Assembly: GCF_023062595.1 (NCBI RefSeq)
Contig: NZ_JALLAN010000009.1
Span: 1-64,000, forward strand
Direction of reading: 5' to 3'
Source of the DNA: Arthrobacter rhizosphaerae
Lineage (GTDB): Bacteria; Actinomycetota; Actinomycetes; Actinomycetales; Micrococcaceae
Length of the DNA stretch: 64,000 nucleotides
Shown: in pieces, positions 18,655-29,782 of the stretch
Position numbering within the stretch: the stretch's first letter is position 1
Layout of the letters: each line of letters begins with the position of its first letter
Translations under genes and position numbers: made by a program
The notes under the pieces: model-generated
Database searches by the model: none
The model's input: the letters and a program-made list of their open reading frames with translations, nothing else
Told to the model about the DNA's origin: nothing

Positions 18655-18912
18655 CTAGGAGTCTCCGCCAGCTGTGAAACGCATCAGCAGGCCCAACGCA
18701 ATGATGACTACTCCCCAGGTGACACCGAGGATGACCGTGAAGCGGTTCAAGTTGCGCTCGGCCACTCCTGACGAGCTGAGTCCGGAGCTCATACCGCCAC
18801 CGAACATGTCCGACAGACCGCCGCCCCGTCCTTTATGGAGGAGGATGAGCAACGTCAGCAGGAGGCTGGTGATGCCCAGGAGGATCTGCAGAATGACATG
18901 AAGAACGTCCAC
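18655..18912 (-). CDS. secG: protein translocase subunit SecG
   Basis: 85-aa small membrane subunit of the SecYEG translocon. Two hydrophobic helices (ILQILLGITSLLLTLLILLH and VILGVTWGVVIIALGLLM) flank the conserved glycine-rich loop KGRGGGLSDMFGGG. Last gene of the gap-pgk-tpiA-secG run, 48 bases after tpiA; secG following tpiA is common in many bacteria. No strong terminator was seen after it. Confidence 0.95.
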   Translation of the reverse strand: MDVLHVILQILLGITSLLLTLLILLHKGRGGGLSDMFGGGMSSGLSSSGVAERNLNRFTVILGVTWGVVIIALGLLMRFTAGGDS

Positions 18913-18960
18913 GACGGCCTTTCAGAAGATGGAAATTGCGGGAGCTTGCCTGTGTCCGGA

Positions 18961-19776
18961 CTAATCCGTCAGCAGGTGACTCTCGAACCTGACAATATTA
19001 GCAAACTCGGCGGGATCAAGGCTTGCGCCGCCCACCAACACGCCGTCGACGTCGGTCTCGTTCAGGATGGCTGCAACATTGTTGGCCTTGACCGAACCGC
19101 CATAGAGGAGCCGGATCTTGGCCGCGACGTCGTCACCGAAGATGGTGGCAAGTTCGGCTCGGATTGCGGCGCACATTTCCTGCGCATCCTCCGGGCCGGC
19201 AACTTCGCCGGTTCCAATGGCCCAGACGGGCTCATACGCTACAACCAGTTCGGCGGCCTGCTCGGGTGAGAGCCCTTCGACGTCCGCACGAAGTTGCTCA
19301 AGCGTGTGGCTGACGTGGGTGCCGGCTTGGCGGATATCCAGGCCCTCACCGACGCACAGGATCGGAACGAGGCCGTGACGGTAAGCCGCCTTGACCTTGT
19401 CATTCAGGACAACGTCGGATTCGTTGTGGACAGTGCGTCGTTCGCTGTGGCCCACCAGGACGTACTTGCAGCCGAGCTTCTTAAGGAACTGGCCGGAGAT
19501 GTCGCCAGTATAGGCACCCGAGTCGAACTGGGACAGATCCTGGCCACCGTACGCTACTTCCAGCTCGTCGCCCTGGACGAGGGTCTGGACGCCGCGAAGG
19601 TCGGTGAACGGAGGAAACACCGCCACCTCGACCCTGTTGTAGTCGTGCTTGGCATCCGAAAGGGTCCATGCCAGCTTCTGCAGCAAGGTGATGCCCTGGA
19701 CGTGGTCCATGTTCATCTTCCAGTTGCCTGCAATCAAGGGCGTGCGGTCGAAGGTGCCATTCATTGACGTTGTCAC
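18961..19776 (-). CDS. tpiA: triosephosphate isomerase
   Basis: 271-aa TIM-barrel enzyme interconverting dihydroxyacetone phosphate and glyceraldehyde 3-phosphate. GNWKMN (catalytic Lys), VGHSERR (catalytic His) and [11 protein letters not shown] (catalytic Glu and phosphate loop) are all present. The frame is open 48 bases further upstream, but GTG at 19776 (MTTSMNG) has GGAGA at a proper distance and matches the family start. A strong hairpin (19806-19841) separates it from pgk. Confidence 0.96.
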   Translation of the reverse strand: MTTSMNGTFDRTPLIAGNWKMNMDHVQGITLLQKLAWTLSDAKHDYNRVEVAVFPPFTDLRGVQTLVQGDELEVAYGGQDLSQFDSGAYTGDISGQFLKKLGCKYVLVGHSERRTVHNESDVVLNDKVKAAYRHGLVPILCVGEGLDIRQAGTHVSHTLEQLRADVEGLSPEQAAELVVAYEPVWAIGTGEVAGPEDAQEMCAAIRAELATIFGDDVAAKIRLLYGGSVKANNVAAILNETDVDGVLVGGASLDPAEFANIVRFESHLLTD

Positions 19777-19805
19777 GTTTTCTCCAAAAGTCATGGTCAT
19801 GTAAA

Positions 19806-19841
19806 CGGCCGGCAGGGCACCCACTGGTGCCCTGCCGGCCG
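19806..19841 (-). terminator. pgk-tpiA intercistronic hairpin
   Basis: CGGCCGGCAGGGCACC (19806-19821) and its perfect complement (19826-19841) around a 4-base loop, followed on the minus strand by only TTTAC. It lies between two genes of one glycolytic operon, so it is more likely an attenuator or an mRNA processing/stability hairpin than a full stop. Confidence 0.75.
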
Positions 19842-19849
19842 GAGCGAAA

Positions 19850-21076
19850 TCAGCGGTCCAGAACGCTCAGGCCGGGGAGTTCCTTGCCCTCAAGGTATTC
19901 CAGGCTGGCGCCACCGCCAGTGGAAATGTGACCGAACTGGCTGTCCTCGAAACCGAGGGTACGCACGGCGGCTGCGGAGTCGCCGCCACCGACGACGGTG
20001 AATGCATCCGTTCCGGTCAAGGCTTCGGCGATCGCCCGGGTTCCCGACGCAAATGCCTCAAACTCAAAGACGCCCATGGGTCCGTTCCAGAAAACGGTCT
20101 TGGCGCCCTTGATGCGATCAGCGAATGCAGCTGCAGAGTCAGGGCCTATATCCAGGCCAATACCTTGCGTTCCGAAACTGCTGCTTTCGATGGCGTCGGC
20201 AGGCACGGTCTGGTGCTCGGCATCAGCGGCGAATTTGCTTGCGACGACAACATCGCTTGGAACCACGAATTCGGTTCCAGCATCCGCTGCCCGCCTCAGG
20301 TACTCCTGGACAACCGGAATCTGGTCTTCTTCCAGAAGACTGCCGGCGACCTTGTGGCCCTCGGCGGCCAGGAAGGTGAAGAGCATGCCGCCACCTACCA
20401 GGATGGTGTCAGCCTTGCCGATGAGGTTGTCGATCACTGCGAGCTTGTCCGAAACCTTCGAGCCGCCCAAAACTACAACGTAAGGCCGCTGCGTGTCAGT
20501 GGTGAGCTTCCGGAGGACTTCCACTTCGGTGTGGACGAGGTCGCCCTGATACGACGGGAGCCGGGTGGCGACGTCGTAAACGCTGGCATGCTTGCGGTGC
20601 ACGGCACCGAAGGCATCATCGACGAACGCGCCGTTGTCGCCGGTAAGTGCGACAAGCTCGTCCGCGAAGGCTCCGCGCTCGGCGTCGTCCTTGCTGGTCT
20701 CGCGGGCATCAAAGCGTACGTTCTCAAGGACGAGTACTTCGCCGTCCTGCAAGGAGGCAGCCAACTGCCTGGCGGACTGCCCGACAGTATCTTCTGCGAG
20801 CGTGACGTTGAAGGAAGCAATCCCGGCAAGCCGCGTTACTGCGGGCTTAAGGGAATACTTCTCTTCTGGAGCGCCCTTGGGGCGGCCAAGGTGGGCTGTT
20901 ACCAGCACGCGGGCACCGGCGTCCGTGAGCTTTGCCAGGACCGGAAGGGAGGCCTTGATACGGCCATCGTCAGTCACTGTAGAGCCGTCGAGCGGCACAT
21001 TCAGGTCACTTCTGACAAGAATGTACCGCCCTCGGACACCTTCAGCGATCAGTTCGTTGAGGGTGTGAAATGTCAT
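19850..21076 (-). CDS. pgk: phosphoglycerate kinase
   Basis: 408-aa two-domain glycolytic kinase making ATP from 1,3-bisphosphoglycerate. [10 protein letters not shown] near residue 22 is the PGK signature, [10 protein letters not shown] follows, and the nucleotide site lies in the C-terminal half (NGPMGVFE, and [12 protein letters not shown] near the end). Length is normal. The second gene of the run, 10 bases after gap, followed by a 16-bp hairpin before tpiA. Confidence 0.97.
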   Translation of the reverse strand: MTFHTLNELIAEGVRGRYILVRSDLNVPLDGSTVTDDGRIKASLPVLAKLTDAGARVLVTAHLGRPKGAPEEKYSLKPAVTRLAGIASFNVTLAEDTVGQSARQLAASLQDGEVLVLENVRFDARETSKDDAERGAFADELVALTGDNGAFVDDAFGAVHRKHASVYDVATRLPSYQGDLVHTEVEVLRKLTTDTQRPYVVVLGGSKVSDKLAVIDNLIGKADTILVGGGMLFTFLAAEGHKVAGSLLEEDQIPVVQEYLRRAADAGTEFVVPSDVVVASKFAADAEHQTVPADAIESSSFGTQGIGLDIGPDSAAAFADRIKGAKTVFWNGPMGVFEFEAFASGTRAIAEALTGTDAFTVVGGGDSAAAVRTLGFEDSQFGHISTGGGASLEYLEGKELPGLSVLDR

Positions 21077-21086
21077 GTAGCTAACC

Positions 21087-22190
<1,104 letters not shown>

Positions 22191-22223
22191 TTACCAGATC
22201 GGAGGGCGACCAGCCACATTGCT

Positions 22224-22240
22224 GAAGGCTAACCGCCTTC
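22224..22240. repeat. inverted repeat in the gap leader region
   Basis: GAAGGC-N5-GCCTTC, perfect 6-bp arms, about 130 bases upstream of gap. It may be an operator or part of a leader hairpin; no known regulator site was recognised. Confidence 0.35.
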
Positions 22241-22262
22241 CGTGATCCATCTTACGTTTAAG

Positions 22263-22298
22263 AAGGTCGGCCCCCGCAAGTGCGAAGGCCGACCTTCC
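22263..22298 (-). terminator. sodA terminator
   Basis: GAAGGTCGGCC (22263-22273) pairs perfectly with GGCCGACCTTC (22288-22298) around a 14-base loop, about 60 bases after sodA and before the gap promoter region. Minus-strand sequence after it begins TTAAACG, only mildly T-rich. Confidence 0.7.
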
Positions 22299-22356
22299 AC
22301 GATTCGGTCAGAATCAACCTAAATGTGAAGTTTGTTACAGGCGCGTGTAGTCCTGA

Positions 22357-22986
22357 TCACGCGCCGATGGTGATGAGGCCGGTTGCGTTGGCGCGTGCGC
22401 CCTCGAACCGCTTGGCCACATCTGCCCAGTTGACGATGTTCCAGAACGCCTTGACGTAGTCAGCCTTGACGTTCACATAGTCCAGGTAGAAGGCATGCTC
22501 CCACATGTCCAGCATCAGCAGCGGGGTGGTGCCCAGCGCAACGTTGCCCTGCTGATCGTAAAGCTGCTCAATGACAAGGTTGCCCCCAATGGGCTCGTAG
22601 GCCAGGAAGCCCCAACCTGAGCCCTGAAGCCCCAGGGCGGCGGCGGAGAACTGGGCACGGAAGGCGTCAAACGATCCGAAGGCGTCGTCAATTGCCGCTG
22701 CGAGCTCGCCTTCTGGCTTGTCGCCACCGTCCGGGGAGAGGTTGTTCCAGAACACGGAGTGGTTTACGTGCCCGCCGGTGTGGAAGGCCAGGTCCTTGGA
22801 GAGCCTGTTGATGTTGGCGAAGTCACCCTTGTCCCGGGCATCAGCAAGCTGGGCCAGTGCGTTGTTCGCGCCAGCCACGTACGCGGCGTGGTGCTTGCTG
22901 TGGTGCAGCTCCATGATTCGGGCGGAGATATGGGGCTCCAGCGCTGCATAGTCGTAGCTGAGTTCGGGCAGTACGTACTCGGTCAC
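22357..22986 (-). CDS. sodA: superoxide dismutase (Mn/Fe)
   Basis: 209-aa Mn/Fe superoxide dismutase removing superoxide in the cytosol. All four metal ligands are visible: His in MELHHSKHH, His in HVNHSVFW, and Asp/His in [15 protein letters not shown] at 22986 is used because GGAGGATTTT precedes it; the longer open frame is not family-like. Mn versus Fe use cannot be settled, though the Gly/Gln pattern ([10 protein letters not shown]) looks closer to Mn or cambialistic types. A TAGAAT at 23159-23154 may be the -10 element. Confidence 0.95.
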   Translation of the reverse strand: MTEYVLPELSYDYAALEPHISARIMELHHSKHHAAYVAGANNALAQLADARDKGDFANINRLSKDLAFHTGGHVNHSVFWNNLSPDGGDKPEGELAAAIDDAFGSFDAFRAQFSAAALGLQGSGWGFLAYEPIGGNLVIEQLYDQQGNVALGTTPLLMLDMWEHAFYLDYVNVKADYVKAFWNIVNWADVAKRFEGARANATGLITIGA

Positions 22987-23168
22987 AAAATCCTCCAATG
23001 TCGTGGACGGTTGTCCGGTTCGGTAACTCTCGGATTGTGCATCCGGATGGCTGTGCACCCGGAAAACTGCGGTGGCTGACCCCTGACGTTCCGGTGGCCT
23101 CCCGAGGGGCATAACCTCCGGTCGCTTCAGGGTATTTCCATCGTCCGTTCTTGATTCTAGGGGCGGCC

Positions 23169-24149
23169 CTACTCGTCCAGCATTTCAGGCGTCACATTGG
23201 CTTCTGTCCCCGGTATACCCAAGTCAAGCGCCTTTTTGTCCGCCATAGCCAACAAGCGGCGGATTCTTCCGGCGATCGCGTCCTTGGTCATGGGCGGGTC
23301 TGCAAGCCGTCCCAGTTCGTCCAGGCTGGCCTGTTTGTGAGCGACCCGGAGCTCGCCGGCGTACTTCAAATGGTCCGGGACATCGTCCCCGAGAATCTCG
23401 AGTGCGCGGTCTACCCTGGCGCCAGCTGCAACAGCCGCCTGGGCTGAACGCCGAAGATTCGCGTCATCGAAGTTGGCGAGCCGGTTGGCCGTTGCCCGGA
23501 CTTCCTTACGCATCCGCCGTTCTTCCCAGACCATCAGGGCGTCATGGGCGCCCATGCGGGTCAGGAGTGCTGCGATCGTATCGCCGTCGCGGATCACCAC
23601 GCGGTCCACTCCCCTGACCTCGCGGGCCTTGGCCTGGATATTGAGCCGCCGCGCCGCGCCAACAAGCGCCAGTGCTGATTCGGGTCCCGGGCAGGTGACC
23701 TCCATAGACGAGGACCGGCCCGGTTCCGTCAGGGATCCGTGCGCCAGGAAAGCACCCCGCCACACAGCTTCTGCGTCGGCCGCTGAGCCGTTGACAACCG
23801 CAGAGGGCAACCCCCGAACGGGGCGTCCGCGGGCGTCCAGAAGGCCTGTCTGGCGGGCGAGGGCTTCGCCATCCCGCACCACCCTGACCACGTAGCGGTT
23901 CCCGCGGCGAAGGCCACCGCCGGACACAACGATGATTTCACTCTGGTGGCCATAAACCTCAGCGATGGCTGCACGCAGTCGCCGGGCAGTTGACGCCAGA
24001 TCAACCTCGGCCTCTATCACGATCCGGCCCGAGATGATGTGGAGTCCCCCGGCGAAGCGCAGCATTGCTGACACCTCGGCCTTGCGTACCGAGGACTTCT
24101 TGATGTCCAAACGGGACAGTTCTTCCTTGACCGATGCTGTCAGTGCCAT
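23169..24149 (-). CDS. whiA: sporulation/cell-division regulator WhiA
   Basis: 326-aa WhiA: an N-terminal LAGLIDADG-like domain ([20 protein letters not shown]) and a C-terminal helix-turn-helix ([20 protein letters not shown] near 275-300). In Streptomyces it controls sporulation septation; in non-sporulating actinobacteria it is a conserved DNA-binding protein tied to division. It follows yvcK in the usual rapZ-yvcK-whiA order, with AGGAAGG before the ATG. Confidence 0.95.
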   Translation of the reverse strand: MALTASVKEELSRLDIKKSSVRKAEVSAMLRFAGGLHIISGRIVIEAEVDLASTARRLRAAIAEVYGHQSEIIVVSGGGLRRGNRYVVRVVRDGEALARQTGLLDARGRPVRGLPSAVVNGSAADAEAVWRGAFLAHGSLTEPGRSSSMEVTCPGPESALALVGAARRLNIQAKAREVRGVDRVVIRDGDTIAALLTRMGAHDALMVWEERRMRKEVRATANRLANFDDANLRRSAQAAVAAGARVDRALEILGDDVPDHLKYAGELRVAHKQASLDELGRLADPPMTKDAIAGRIRRLLAMADKKALDLGIPGTEANVTPEMLDE

Positions 24150-24158
24150 GAGGCCTTC

Positions 24159-25172
24159 CTAACTGTTCCCGAAAATATCGTTGTACGCCGTTGCCAATCG
24201 AAGCGGGTCATGGATCGGACGGCGGCTCGACGCCCCTACTTTACCCAAGACCACCTCGGCCCCCAGCATCCCGGCCGCTTCCTCGAAATCCTTGACATCC
24301 GGCACTGATGCGGGGTCAGCAAGCACAACATCAACTGTGAACTCCGGAGCATAGGTGCGCAGGACCTTGAGATGGTCAGCAGCAGACATTCCCGACGTTT
24401 CCTTCGTGTCCGTCGCCAGGTTCATCGTCAGGCACCGCTTTGCCGGTGTATCGCACAAAGCCTGGCGCATTTCGGGCAACAAGAGGTGGGGAAGGACGGA
24501 GGTGTACCAGGATCCGGGCCCGAGGACCACCCAATCAGCAAGTTCAATCGCCATCAGTGCCTCGGTGCAGGCGGGTGCGCCTTCGGGCAGCAGACGGACC
24601 CGGTCCAGTGAACCGGCGACGGCACAATTGGCCTGACCGTGGACGGTGTGCACGACGGTGGTGCCGTCCGGAGCCTGAACCCGGACATCGCCTTCGATGG
24701 TCAGGGGCACACTTGACATGGGGAGGACCTGCCCCCGGGCCCCGAGCAAGGCGCCTGCCCACTTAAGCCCGGCGACGGTGTCCCCCAGGAGTTCCCACAG
24801 GGTCACGATGAGCAGATTTCCCATGGCGTGGCTGTCGAGCGAACCGCCTGTGCCGTTGACGGGGCTGAAGCGGTGCTGCATGACGTCGCGCCATGTACGG
24901 CCCCAGTCGGTATCATCACACAGGGCGGAGAGCGCCATGCGGAGGTCCCCCGGGGGGAGTACACCGTACTCCTCGCGGAGCCGCCCCGAGGATCCGCCGT
25001 CGTCAGCAACGGTTACAACGGCCGTGAGCTCGGAGGTCAGGAGCCGGAGTGCGGACAGCGACGCGGACAGTCCGTGGCCGCCGCCCAGCGCGACCACCGT
25101 GGGGCCCTTTTGCTGGGCTCCCGTGCCGCCGGCTGGCGGCACCAAAGGCAAGGGACCGGTAAGCAGACCCAT
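24159..25172 (-). CDS. yvcK: YvcK/CofD-like gluconeogenesis factor
   Basis: 337-aa protein of the CofD-like fold, resembling 2-phospho-lactate transferase but linked with cell-wall and carbon-source adaptation in Bacillus and mycobacteria (CuvA). VALGGGHGLSASLSALR and VTVADDGGSSGRLR are the family nucleotide-sugar motifs. The start at 25172 overlaps the rapZ stop as TAATG; the upstream open frame is the rapZ reverse reading and is ignored. Middle gene of rapZ-yvcK-whiA. Confidence 0.93.
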   Translation of the reverse strand: MGLLTGPLPLVPPAGGTGAQQKGPTVVALGGGHGLSASLSALRLLTSELTAVVTVADDGGSSGRLREEYGVLPPGDLRMALSALCDDTDWGRTWRDVMQHRFSPVNGTGGSLDSHAMGNLLIVTLWELLGDTVAGLKWAGALLGARGQVLPMSSVPLTIEGDVRVQAPDGTTVVHTVHGQANCAVAGSLDRVRLLPEGAPACTEALMAIELADWVVLGPGSWYTSVLPHLLLPEMRQALCDTPAKRCLTMNLATDTKETSGMSAADHLKVLRTYAPEFTVDVVLADPASVPDVKDFEEAAGMLGAEVVLGKVGASSRRPIHDPLRLATAYNDIFGNS

Positions 25173-26095
25173 TATTCGCGGCCCAGGTCCCGGTGCGTCG
25201 TCGTCACGGTCACCCTGGGATACTGGGCAAGCTTTTTGGAAAGTTCGACGGCGACCGCCACCGAGCGGTGTTTGCCTCCAGTGCAGCCGACGGCAATGGT
25301 GGCATAGTGCTTGTTCTCCCTCCGATAGCCGTCCAGGACCGGTTCCAAGGCCAGAACGTAGCGATCCACAAAGTTTTTCACGCCATCGGCCTCCAGGACG
25401 TAGTCGCTCACGTCTTCGTCCAGTCCGGTGTGGGGCCGTAGATTCGGCACCCAATGGGGGTTGGGAATGAAGCGGGCGTCGGCGACGAAGTTGGCATCGA
25501 CAGGGAGGCCGTACTTGAACCCGAAGCTCATAACGTTGAGGCGAAGGGCCACCGGACCAGTTTCGCTGAACAGCTCCGTGATGGCAGTGGCGAGCCCGTG
25601 GACGTTGAATTCGGAGGTGTCCAGGACGACGTCGGAGGAGTCCCGCAGTTCCTGCAGAATCTCCCGCTCAGCGGCGATGCCGTCAAGGATCCTGCCTCCG
25701 CCCTGGAGCGGGTGGGGCCGCCGTCCCTGTTCAAAACGCCTGACCAGCACGTTGTCATTGGCATCGAGGAACAACACCCGGAACGTGACGCCGCTCGCCT
25801 CCAGCGCCCCAAGGGCGCTGCGGATGTTCGCGAAAAGGGCCTTGCTGCGGACGTCCATGACCACAGCGAGCTTGGGGATGGACTGGGGTGCATGCGACAC
25901 GAGCTCAGCCAGGGTTCCGAGCATCTGCGGAGGCAAGTTCTCCACCACATACCAGCCATGGTCCTCCAGGGCGTCAGCGGCGGTACTCCTGCCCGCACCC
26001 GACATGCCGGTGACCACCAGCAATTCCGCTTCCACAGGCTTGACCGGCGAGGATCCGTCCTGTTCAGCTTCGGATCCTGTCGTCGACTTTGCCAT
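25172..26095 (-). CDS. rapZ: RapZ/YvcJ-type nucleotide-binding protein
   Basis: 307-aa P-loop protein: Walker [18 protein letters not shown] near residue 29-45 and C-terminal [19 protein letters not shown]. In E. coli RapZ is an RNase E adaptor for small-RNA decay and binds a sugar-phosphate signal; in Gram-positives YvcJ has GTPase activity and its role is less clear. It is coupled to yvcK by a one-base overlap. A Walker B-like [10 protein letters not shown] is also visible. Confidence 0.93.
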   Translation of the reverse strand: MAKSTTGSEAEQDGSSPVKPVEAELLVVTGMSGAGRSTAADALEDHGWYVVENLPPQMLGTLAELVSHAPQSIPKLAVVMDVRSKALFANIRSALGALEASGVTFRVLFLDANDNVLVRRFEQGRRPHPLQGGGRILDGIAAEREILQELRDSSDVVLDTSEFNVHGLATAITELFSETGPVALRLNVMSFGFKYGLPVDANFVADARFIPNPHWVPNLRPHTGLDEDVSDYVLEADGVKNFVDRYVLALEPVLDGYRRENKHYATIAVGCTGGKHRSVAVAVELSKKLAQYPRVTVTTTHRDLGRE

Positions 26096-26184
26096 CAGTT
26101 CAGCCCCATTTCTGCTGCGCGGGTGAAGCGCAGCTGCACGTATGTTTGTCCCGTCCTTACCCTAGCCAAGATTCCGTGGCCGGG

Positions 26185-28194
26185 CTAAGTTTCGAGGATT
26201 TCCCCGGTGGTCATGTTCACTGCAGGCGCGACGGCGTCCCCGGCCCCGTCCGCTCCGGTAAAGTGCGTCACTATTGCCTCCGCCAACGACGGACCGATCC
26301 CCTTGGCAGCTGTCAGTTCCGTCGCCGTAGCCGCCTTGATCTTTTTGACGGAACCAAACTCGGCCAGGAGTGCCTTTCGCTTGGACTCCCCCAAGCCGGG
26401 AACACTGTCCAGTGCGGAGAGTGTCATGGCCTTGCCACGCTTCTGCCGATGGAAGGAAATTGCGAACCGGTGTGCCTCGTCGCGGATGCGCTGAAGCAGG
26501 TAGAGGCCTTCCGACGTGCGGGGAAGAATCACGGGGAAATCGCTGTCCGGGAGCCAGACTTCTTCCAGCCGTTTCGCCAGTCCGACGACGTAGACGTCAT
26601 CGATGCCAAGGTCGGATAAGGCGCGCGCTGCGGCATTCACTTGAGGCTTTCCGCCGTCTACCACCACCAGGTTGGGAGGGTAGGCGAATTTGGCCCGCGG
26701 CACCGGTGTGGTGGTGTCGAGCACTGCTGCTTCAGCCATCGCATTGACGGCGGCCTGGTGTCCGGGTAGCTCAGCAGCTTCCACCTGGGCCGTTTTGTCC
26801 TGGAGGTAATGCCGGAACCTGCGGGTCAGGACGTCATGCATCGCCGCGGTATCGTCAGCAGCTGCCGGCCCGGTAACAGCGAACTTGCGGTAGTCGGATT
26901 TTTTTGGCAGTCCGTCCTCCACCACCACCATCGAGGCCACAACATTGGTTCCCTGGACGTGGGAAACGTCAAAACACTCGATGCGGAGCAGGGCAACTGG
27001 CAAATCCAGGGCTTCCTGCAGTTCCTGCAACGCCAGGGAACGGTTGGTGAGGTCCCCGGCACGGCGGGACTTATGCAGCTTGAGCGCCTGCTCTGCGTTC
27101 TCCCTGACGGTTGACATCAGGGCGGCCTTGTCGCCGCGCTGGGGAACCCGGATATCGACTCTGGCCCCGCGAAGTCCGCCCAGCCACAAAGCCAGATCCT
27201 CGCTGTTGCTTGGCGCTTCGGGTACGAGCACCTCCCGGGGGATCCGCCCCTCGCTTTCGCCGTCTTCGCCGTAGACCTGTTGGAGCAGATGCTCTACCAG
27301 GTCAGGAGTCGTGGAATCCTCGACCTTGTCCACCACCCAGCCACGCTGGCCACGAACACGTCCTCCGCGGATGTGGAACACCTGGACGGCGGCCTCGAGT
27401 TCGTCTTCATGGAGTGCAAAAATGTCGGCATTGGTGTCCTCCGCAAGGACAACGGCGTTCCGCTCGAAGACCTTCCTCAGGGCGATGATGTCATCGCGCA
27501 GCCGGGCCGCACGCTCGTAATCCAGCTCTGCAACTGCCGCAGCCATGTCCTTTTCAAGCCGTGAAATGAACTTCTTGGCTTCGCCGCCCATAAAGGCGCA
27601 GAAATCCTCCGCCAGCGCCCGGTGTTCCTCCGGAGTAACCCGGCCTACGCAGGGCGCCGCGCATTTATCGATGTAGCCAAGCAGGCAAGGGCGCCCGCTG
27701 GCCTGGGCACGTTTCAGGACGCCTGCGCTGCAGCTGCGCACCGGAAAGACCCGCAGCAGCGTGTCCATGGTTTCGCGAATGGCTCCGGCGGTGTAGGGCC
27801 CGAAATAGCGGGTCCCTTTTCGCCTCTCGCCCCTCAGGACCTGAACGCGCGGATACTTTTCCCCCATGGTGACGGCGAGGTAGGGATACGTTTTGTCGTC
27901 CCGGAGGACCACGTTGAACCGGGGCTTGAACTCTTTGATCCAGGTGTATTCAAGCTGCAGGGACTCCAGTTCGCTGCCTACCACTGTCCATTCGACGCTG
28001 CTCGCCGCAAACACCATGGCATGGGTCTTTGGAAGCAGGCCACCGGGATTCGCGAAGTACGAATTCAACCGTGCACGCAGATTCTTGGCCTTGCCGACGT
28101 AGATGATCCGCCCATTGGGGTCCCGGAACCGGTAAACGCCGGGATTGGTCGGAATTTCGCCCGTCTGTGGACGGTAACTTGCTGGATCTGCCAC
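26185..28194 (-). CDS. uvrC: excinuclease ABC subunit C
   Basis: 669-aa nuclease of nucleotide-excision repair, making both incisions around a lesion with UvrB. GIY-YIG domain at the N-terminus ([19 protein letters not shown]), UVR/UvrB-contact motif near 205-240, RNase H-like C-terminal endonuclease ([12 protein letters not shown]), and helix-hairpin-helix pair ([16 protein letters not shown]). The GTG start at 28194 has a TAGACT element six bases upstream, suggesting a leaderless mRNA. Confidence 0.96.
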   Translation of the reverse strand: MADPASYRPQTGEIPTNPGVYRFRDPNGRIIYVGKAKNLRARLNSYFANPGGLLPKTHAMVFAASSVEWTVVGSELESLQLEYTWIKEFKPRFNVVLRDDKTYPYLAVTMGEKYPRVQVLRGERRKGTRYFGPYTAGAIRETMDTLLRVFPVRSCSAGVLKRAQASGRPCLLGYIDKCAAPCVGRVTPEEHRALAEDFCAFMGGEAKKFISRLEKDMAAAVAELDYERAARLRDDIIALRKVFERNAVVLAEDTNADIFALHEDELEAAVQVFHIRGGRVRGQRGWVVDKVEDSTTPDLVEHLLQQVYGEDGESEGRIPREVLVPEAPSNSEDLALWLGGLRGARVDIRVPQRGDKAALMSTVRENAEQALKLHKSRRAGDLTNRSLALQELQEALDLPVALLRIECFDVSHVQGTNVVASMVVVEDGLPKKSDYRKFAVTGPAAADDTAAMHDVLTRRFRHYLQDKTAQVEAAELPGHQAAVNAMAEAAVLDTTTPVPRAKFAYPPNLVVVDGGKPQVNAAARALSDLGIDDVYVVGLAKRLEEVWLPDSDFPVILPRTSEGLYLLQRIRDEAHRFAISFHRQKRGKAMTLSALDSVPGLGESKRKALLAEFGSVKKIKAATATELTAAKGIGPSLAEAIVTHFTGADGAGDAVAPAVNMTTGEILET

Positions 28195-28206
28195 TAAACC
28201 AGTCTA
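28194..28206 (-). promoter_or_regulatory. leaderless -10 element of uvrC
   Basis: TAGACT (28206-28201) lies exactly six bases (GGTTTA) before the GTG at 28194, with no ribosome-binding site. Confidence 0.6.
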
Positions 28207-28300
28207 CTGAGACGCCGCGACAACGAAGTCAACCGCACGTCCGCCAGAGGCTGCTACGCCAACGGCTTAAGGGTTGGAGGGCCCCGTCGGGTCCGTCCGC

Positions 28301-28969
28301 TCAGTCGGTGATCTTGCTTTGGTTGTAGCCGGAGGCCCGCTCCTGGCCGCTCAGTGCGGCGATGGCGTCCATGATGGTATCGGTGACTTGCCGCCGGGCC
28401 GGAAGTGAGTGGTCCGGACCTGTCTTTTCGAAGTACAGGGGTTCCCCCACCTTCATGGTGAAGTGCTGGGGTTTGACCGCGTTGCGGCCGGCAGGTTGAA
28501 GGTGTTGGGTTCCGATCAGCCCTACCGGAATAACGGGAGCGCCCGTGGTCAAAGCCAACCAGCCCACTCCCGTGCGTCCCCGGTACAGAATGCCGTCGCG
28601 GGAGCGTGTTCCCTCCGGGTAGATTCCGATTCCTTTTCCGGATTCGAGGATGTCCAACAGCGTCTTCAGCGCCTGGACACTCGCGGCCTGTTCCCCACGC
28701 TCCACCGGGATGGAGCCGACGGCTTCAAAGAAAGACTTCATGACCCGGCCCTTGACGCCGCCGGTTGTAAAGTATTCTGCCTTCGCAAAAAAGGCCACAG
28801 GGCGGGGCATCAACGCCTGGACAATGACACTGTCCAGGAAGGATAAGTGATTGGGTGCCACAATAAACGGGCCGTCAGCCGGAACGTTTTCCAGCCCGAT
28901 AACTGTGGGACGGCACGACCCTGAAATGAGGCCTCGGGTGGTCCACCGGATTGCATCAAACAATGCCAT
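28301..28969 (-). CDS. plsC: 1-acyl-glycerol-3-phosphate acyltransferase
   Basis: 222-aa membrane-associated acyltransferase of the PlsC family, which acylates lysophosphatidate in phospholipid synthesis. The HX4D box NHLSFLD near residue 40 and the YPEGTRSRDG box near 120 are clear. ATG at 28969 is preferred for its GAGGTG upstream; a start at 28984 is also open. It overlaps the end of the upstream phosphatase gene by 14 bases, so the two are likely coupled. Acyl specificity is not deducible. Confidence 0.9.
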   Translation of the reverse strand: MALFDAIRWTTRGLISGSCRPTVIGLENVPADGPFIVAPNHLSFLDSVIVQALMPRPVAFFAKAEYFTTGGVKGRVMKSFFEAVGSIPVERGEQAASVQALKTLLDILESGKGIGIYPEGTRSRDGILYRGRTGVGWLALTTGAPVIPVGLIGTQHLQPAGRNAVKPQHFTMKVGEPLYFEKTGPDHSLPARRQVTDTIMDAIAALSGQERASGYNQSKITD

Positions 28970-29672
28970 CGTTGTGCACCTCATTCAGAATGGCTGTCCG
29001 GACTTCGTCCAGTCTGTGGATGGTGGCGGCAAGCGCAGCCGAGTCGTCGACGATGACCATTGCGCCTGCCTCCTGCAGTTCGCCATCCAGGGCGAACCCC
29101 CATCCAACGCCGATGCAGTCCAGTCCGTTGGCCAGGGCGCCTGCCACGTCCTGGGCGCGGTCACCGACCATTACTGCTGATTGCGTTCCGAGGTCCGCCA
29201 GTGCGGCGGCGACAATTGCGTTCTTTCCCCGTGGACCCGAGTGTTCAAGGGTTTCGTCTGCGGCCGAACCCCTCGTGGATTTGAAGAATTCAGCGATGCC
29301 GTGATGCTCGAGCACTATCCGCGCCAGTCCCTCTGGCTTTTGGGTGGCAACAGCAATGGGCCTGCCTGCTGAAGCATAAGCTTCGACCAAGTCGCCGATG
29401 CCCGGATACAGCCGGCCTTGCGCAATGCCACGGTCCAGGTAATACGCCCGATACAGCCTGATGGCTTCCGGGAGCAGCCCTTCGGGAACCCCGGCTACGT
29501 TCAACAGAGAATCACTCAGCTTCGGACCGATCATCGCTTTGAGCTGGTCCGGTTCCGGAACCTCAAGGTTAAGCTCGGTCAAAGCGGCGGCGATGCCGTC
29601 GGTGATACCACCGGCAGGATCGACAAGAGTGCCGTCCAGGTCGAAGATTACAGGCACTGTTGAATGGGTCAC
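28956..29672 (-). CDS. HAD-family phosphatase, phosphoglycolate phosphatase-like
   Basis: 238-aa haloacid-dehalogenase superfamily hydrolase. FDLDGTLVDPAG at the N-terminus carries the nucleophile and acid aspartates, VATQKPEG the second motif, and VGDRAQD the metal-binding aspartate. The cap helices are of the Gph/PGP type, so 2-phosphoglycolate or a similar small phosphate ester is likely, but specificity is not provable. Upstream is a 110-bp gap with ATTCC-N6-GGAAT at 29714-29729, a possible operator. Confidence 0.85.
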   Translation of the reverse strand: MTHSTVPVIFDLDGTLVDPAGGITDGIAAALTELNLEVPEPDQLKAMIGPKLSDSLLNVAGVPEGLLPEAIRLYRAYYLDRGIAQGRLYPGIGDLVEAYASAGRPIAVATQKPEGLARIVLEHHGIAEFFKSTRGSAADETLEHSGPRGKNAIVAAALADLGTQSAVMVGDRAQDVAGALANGLDCIGVGWGFALDGELQEAGAMVIVDDSAALAATIHRLDEVRTAILNEVHNDGIV

Positions 29673-29782
29673 CGGCTTAGTTTCTCACGACTCCGCACGA
29701 GCCTGAAACTCGCATTCCACGTACGGAATATATCTCAGCTCTGCCCCATGCCGAAGAGCCGCTGGCTGAGCACCCCGGGGCG

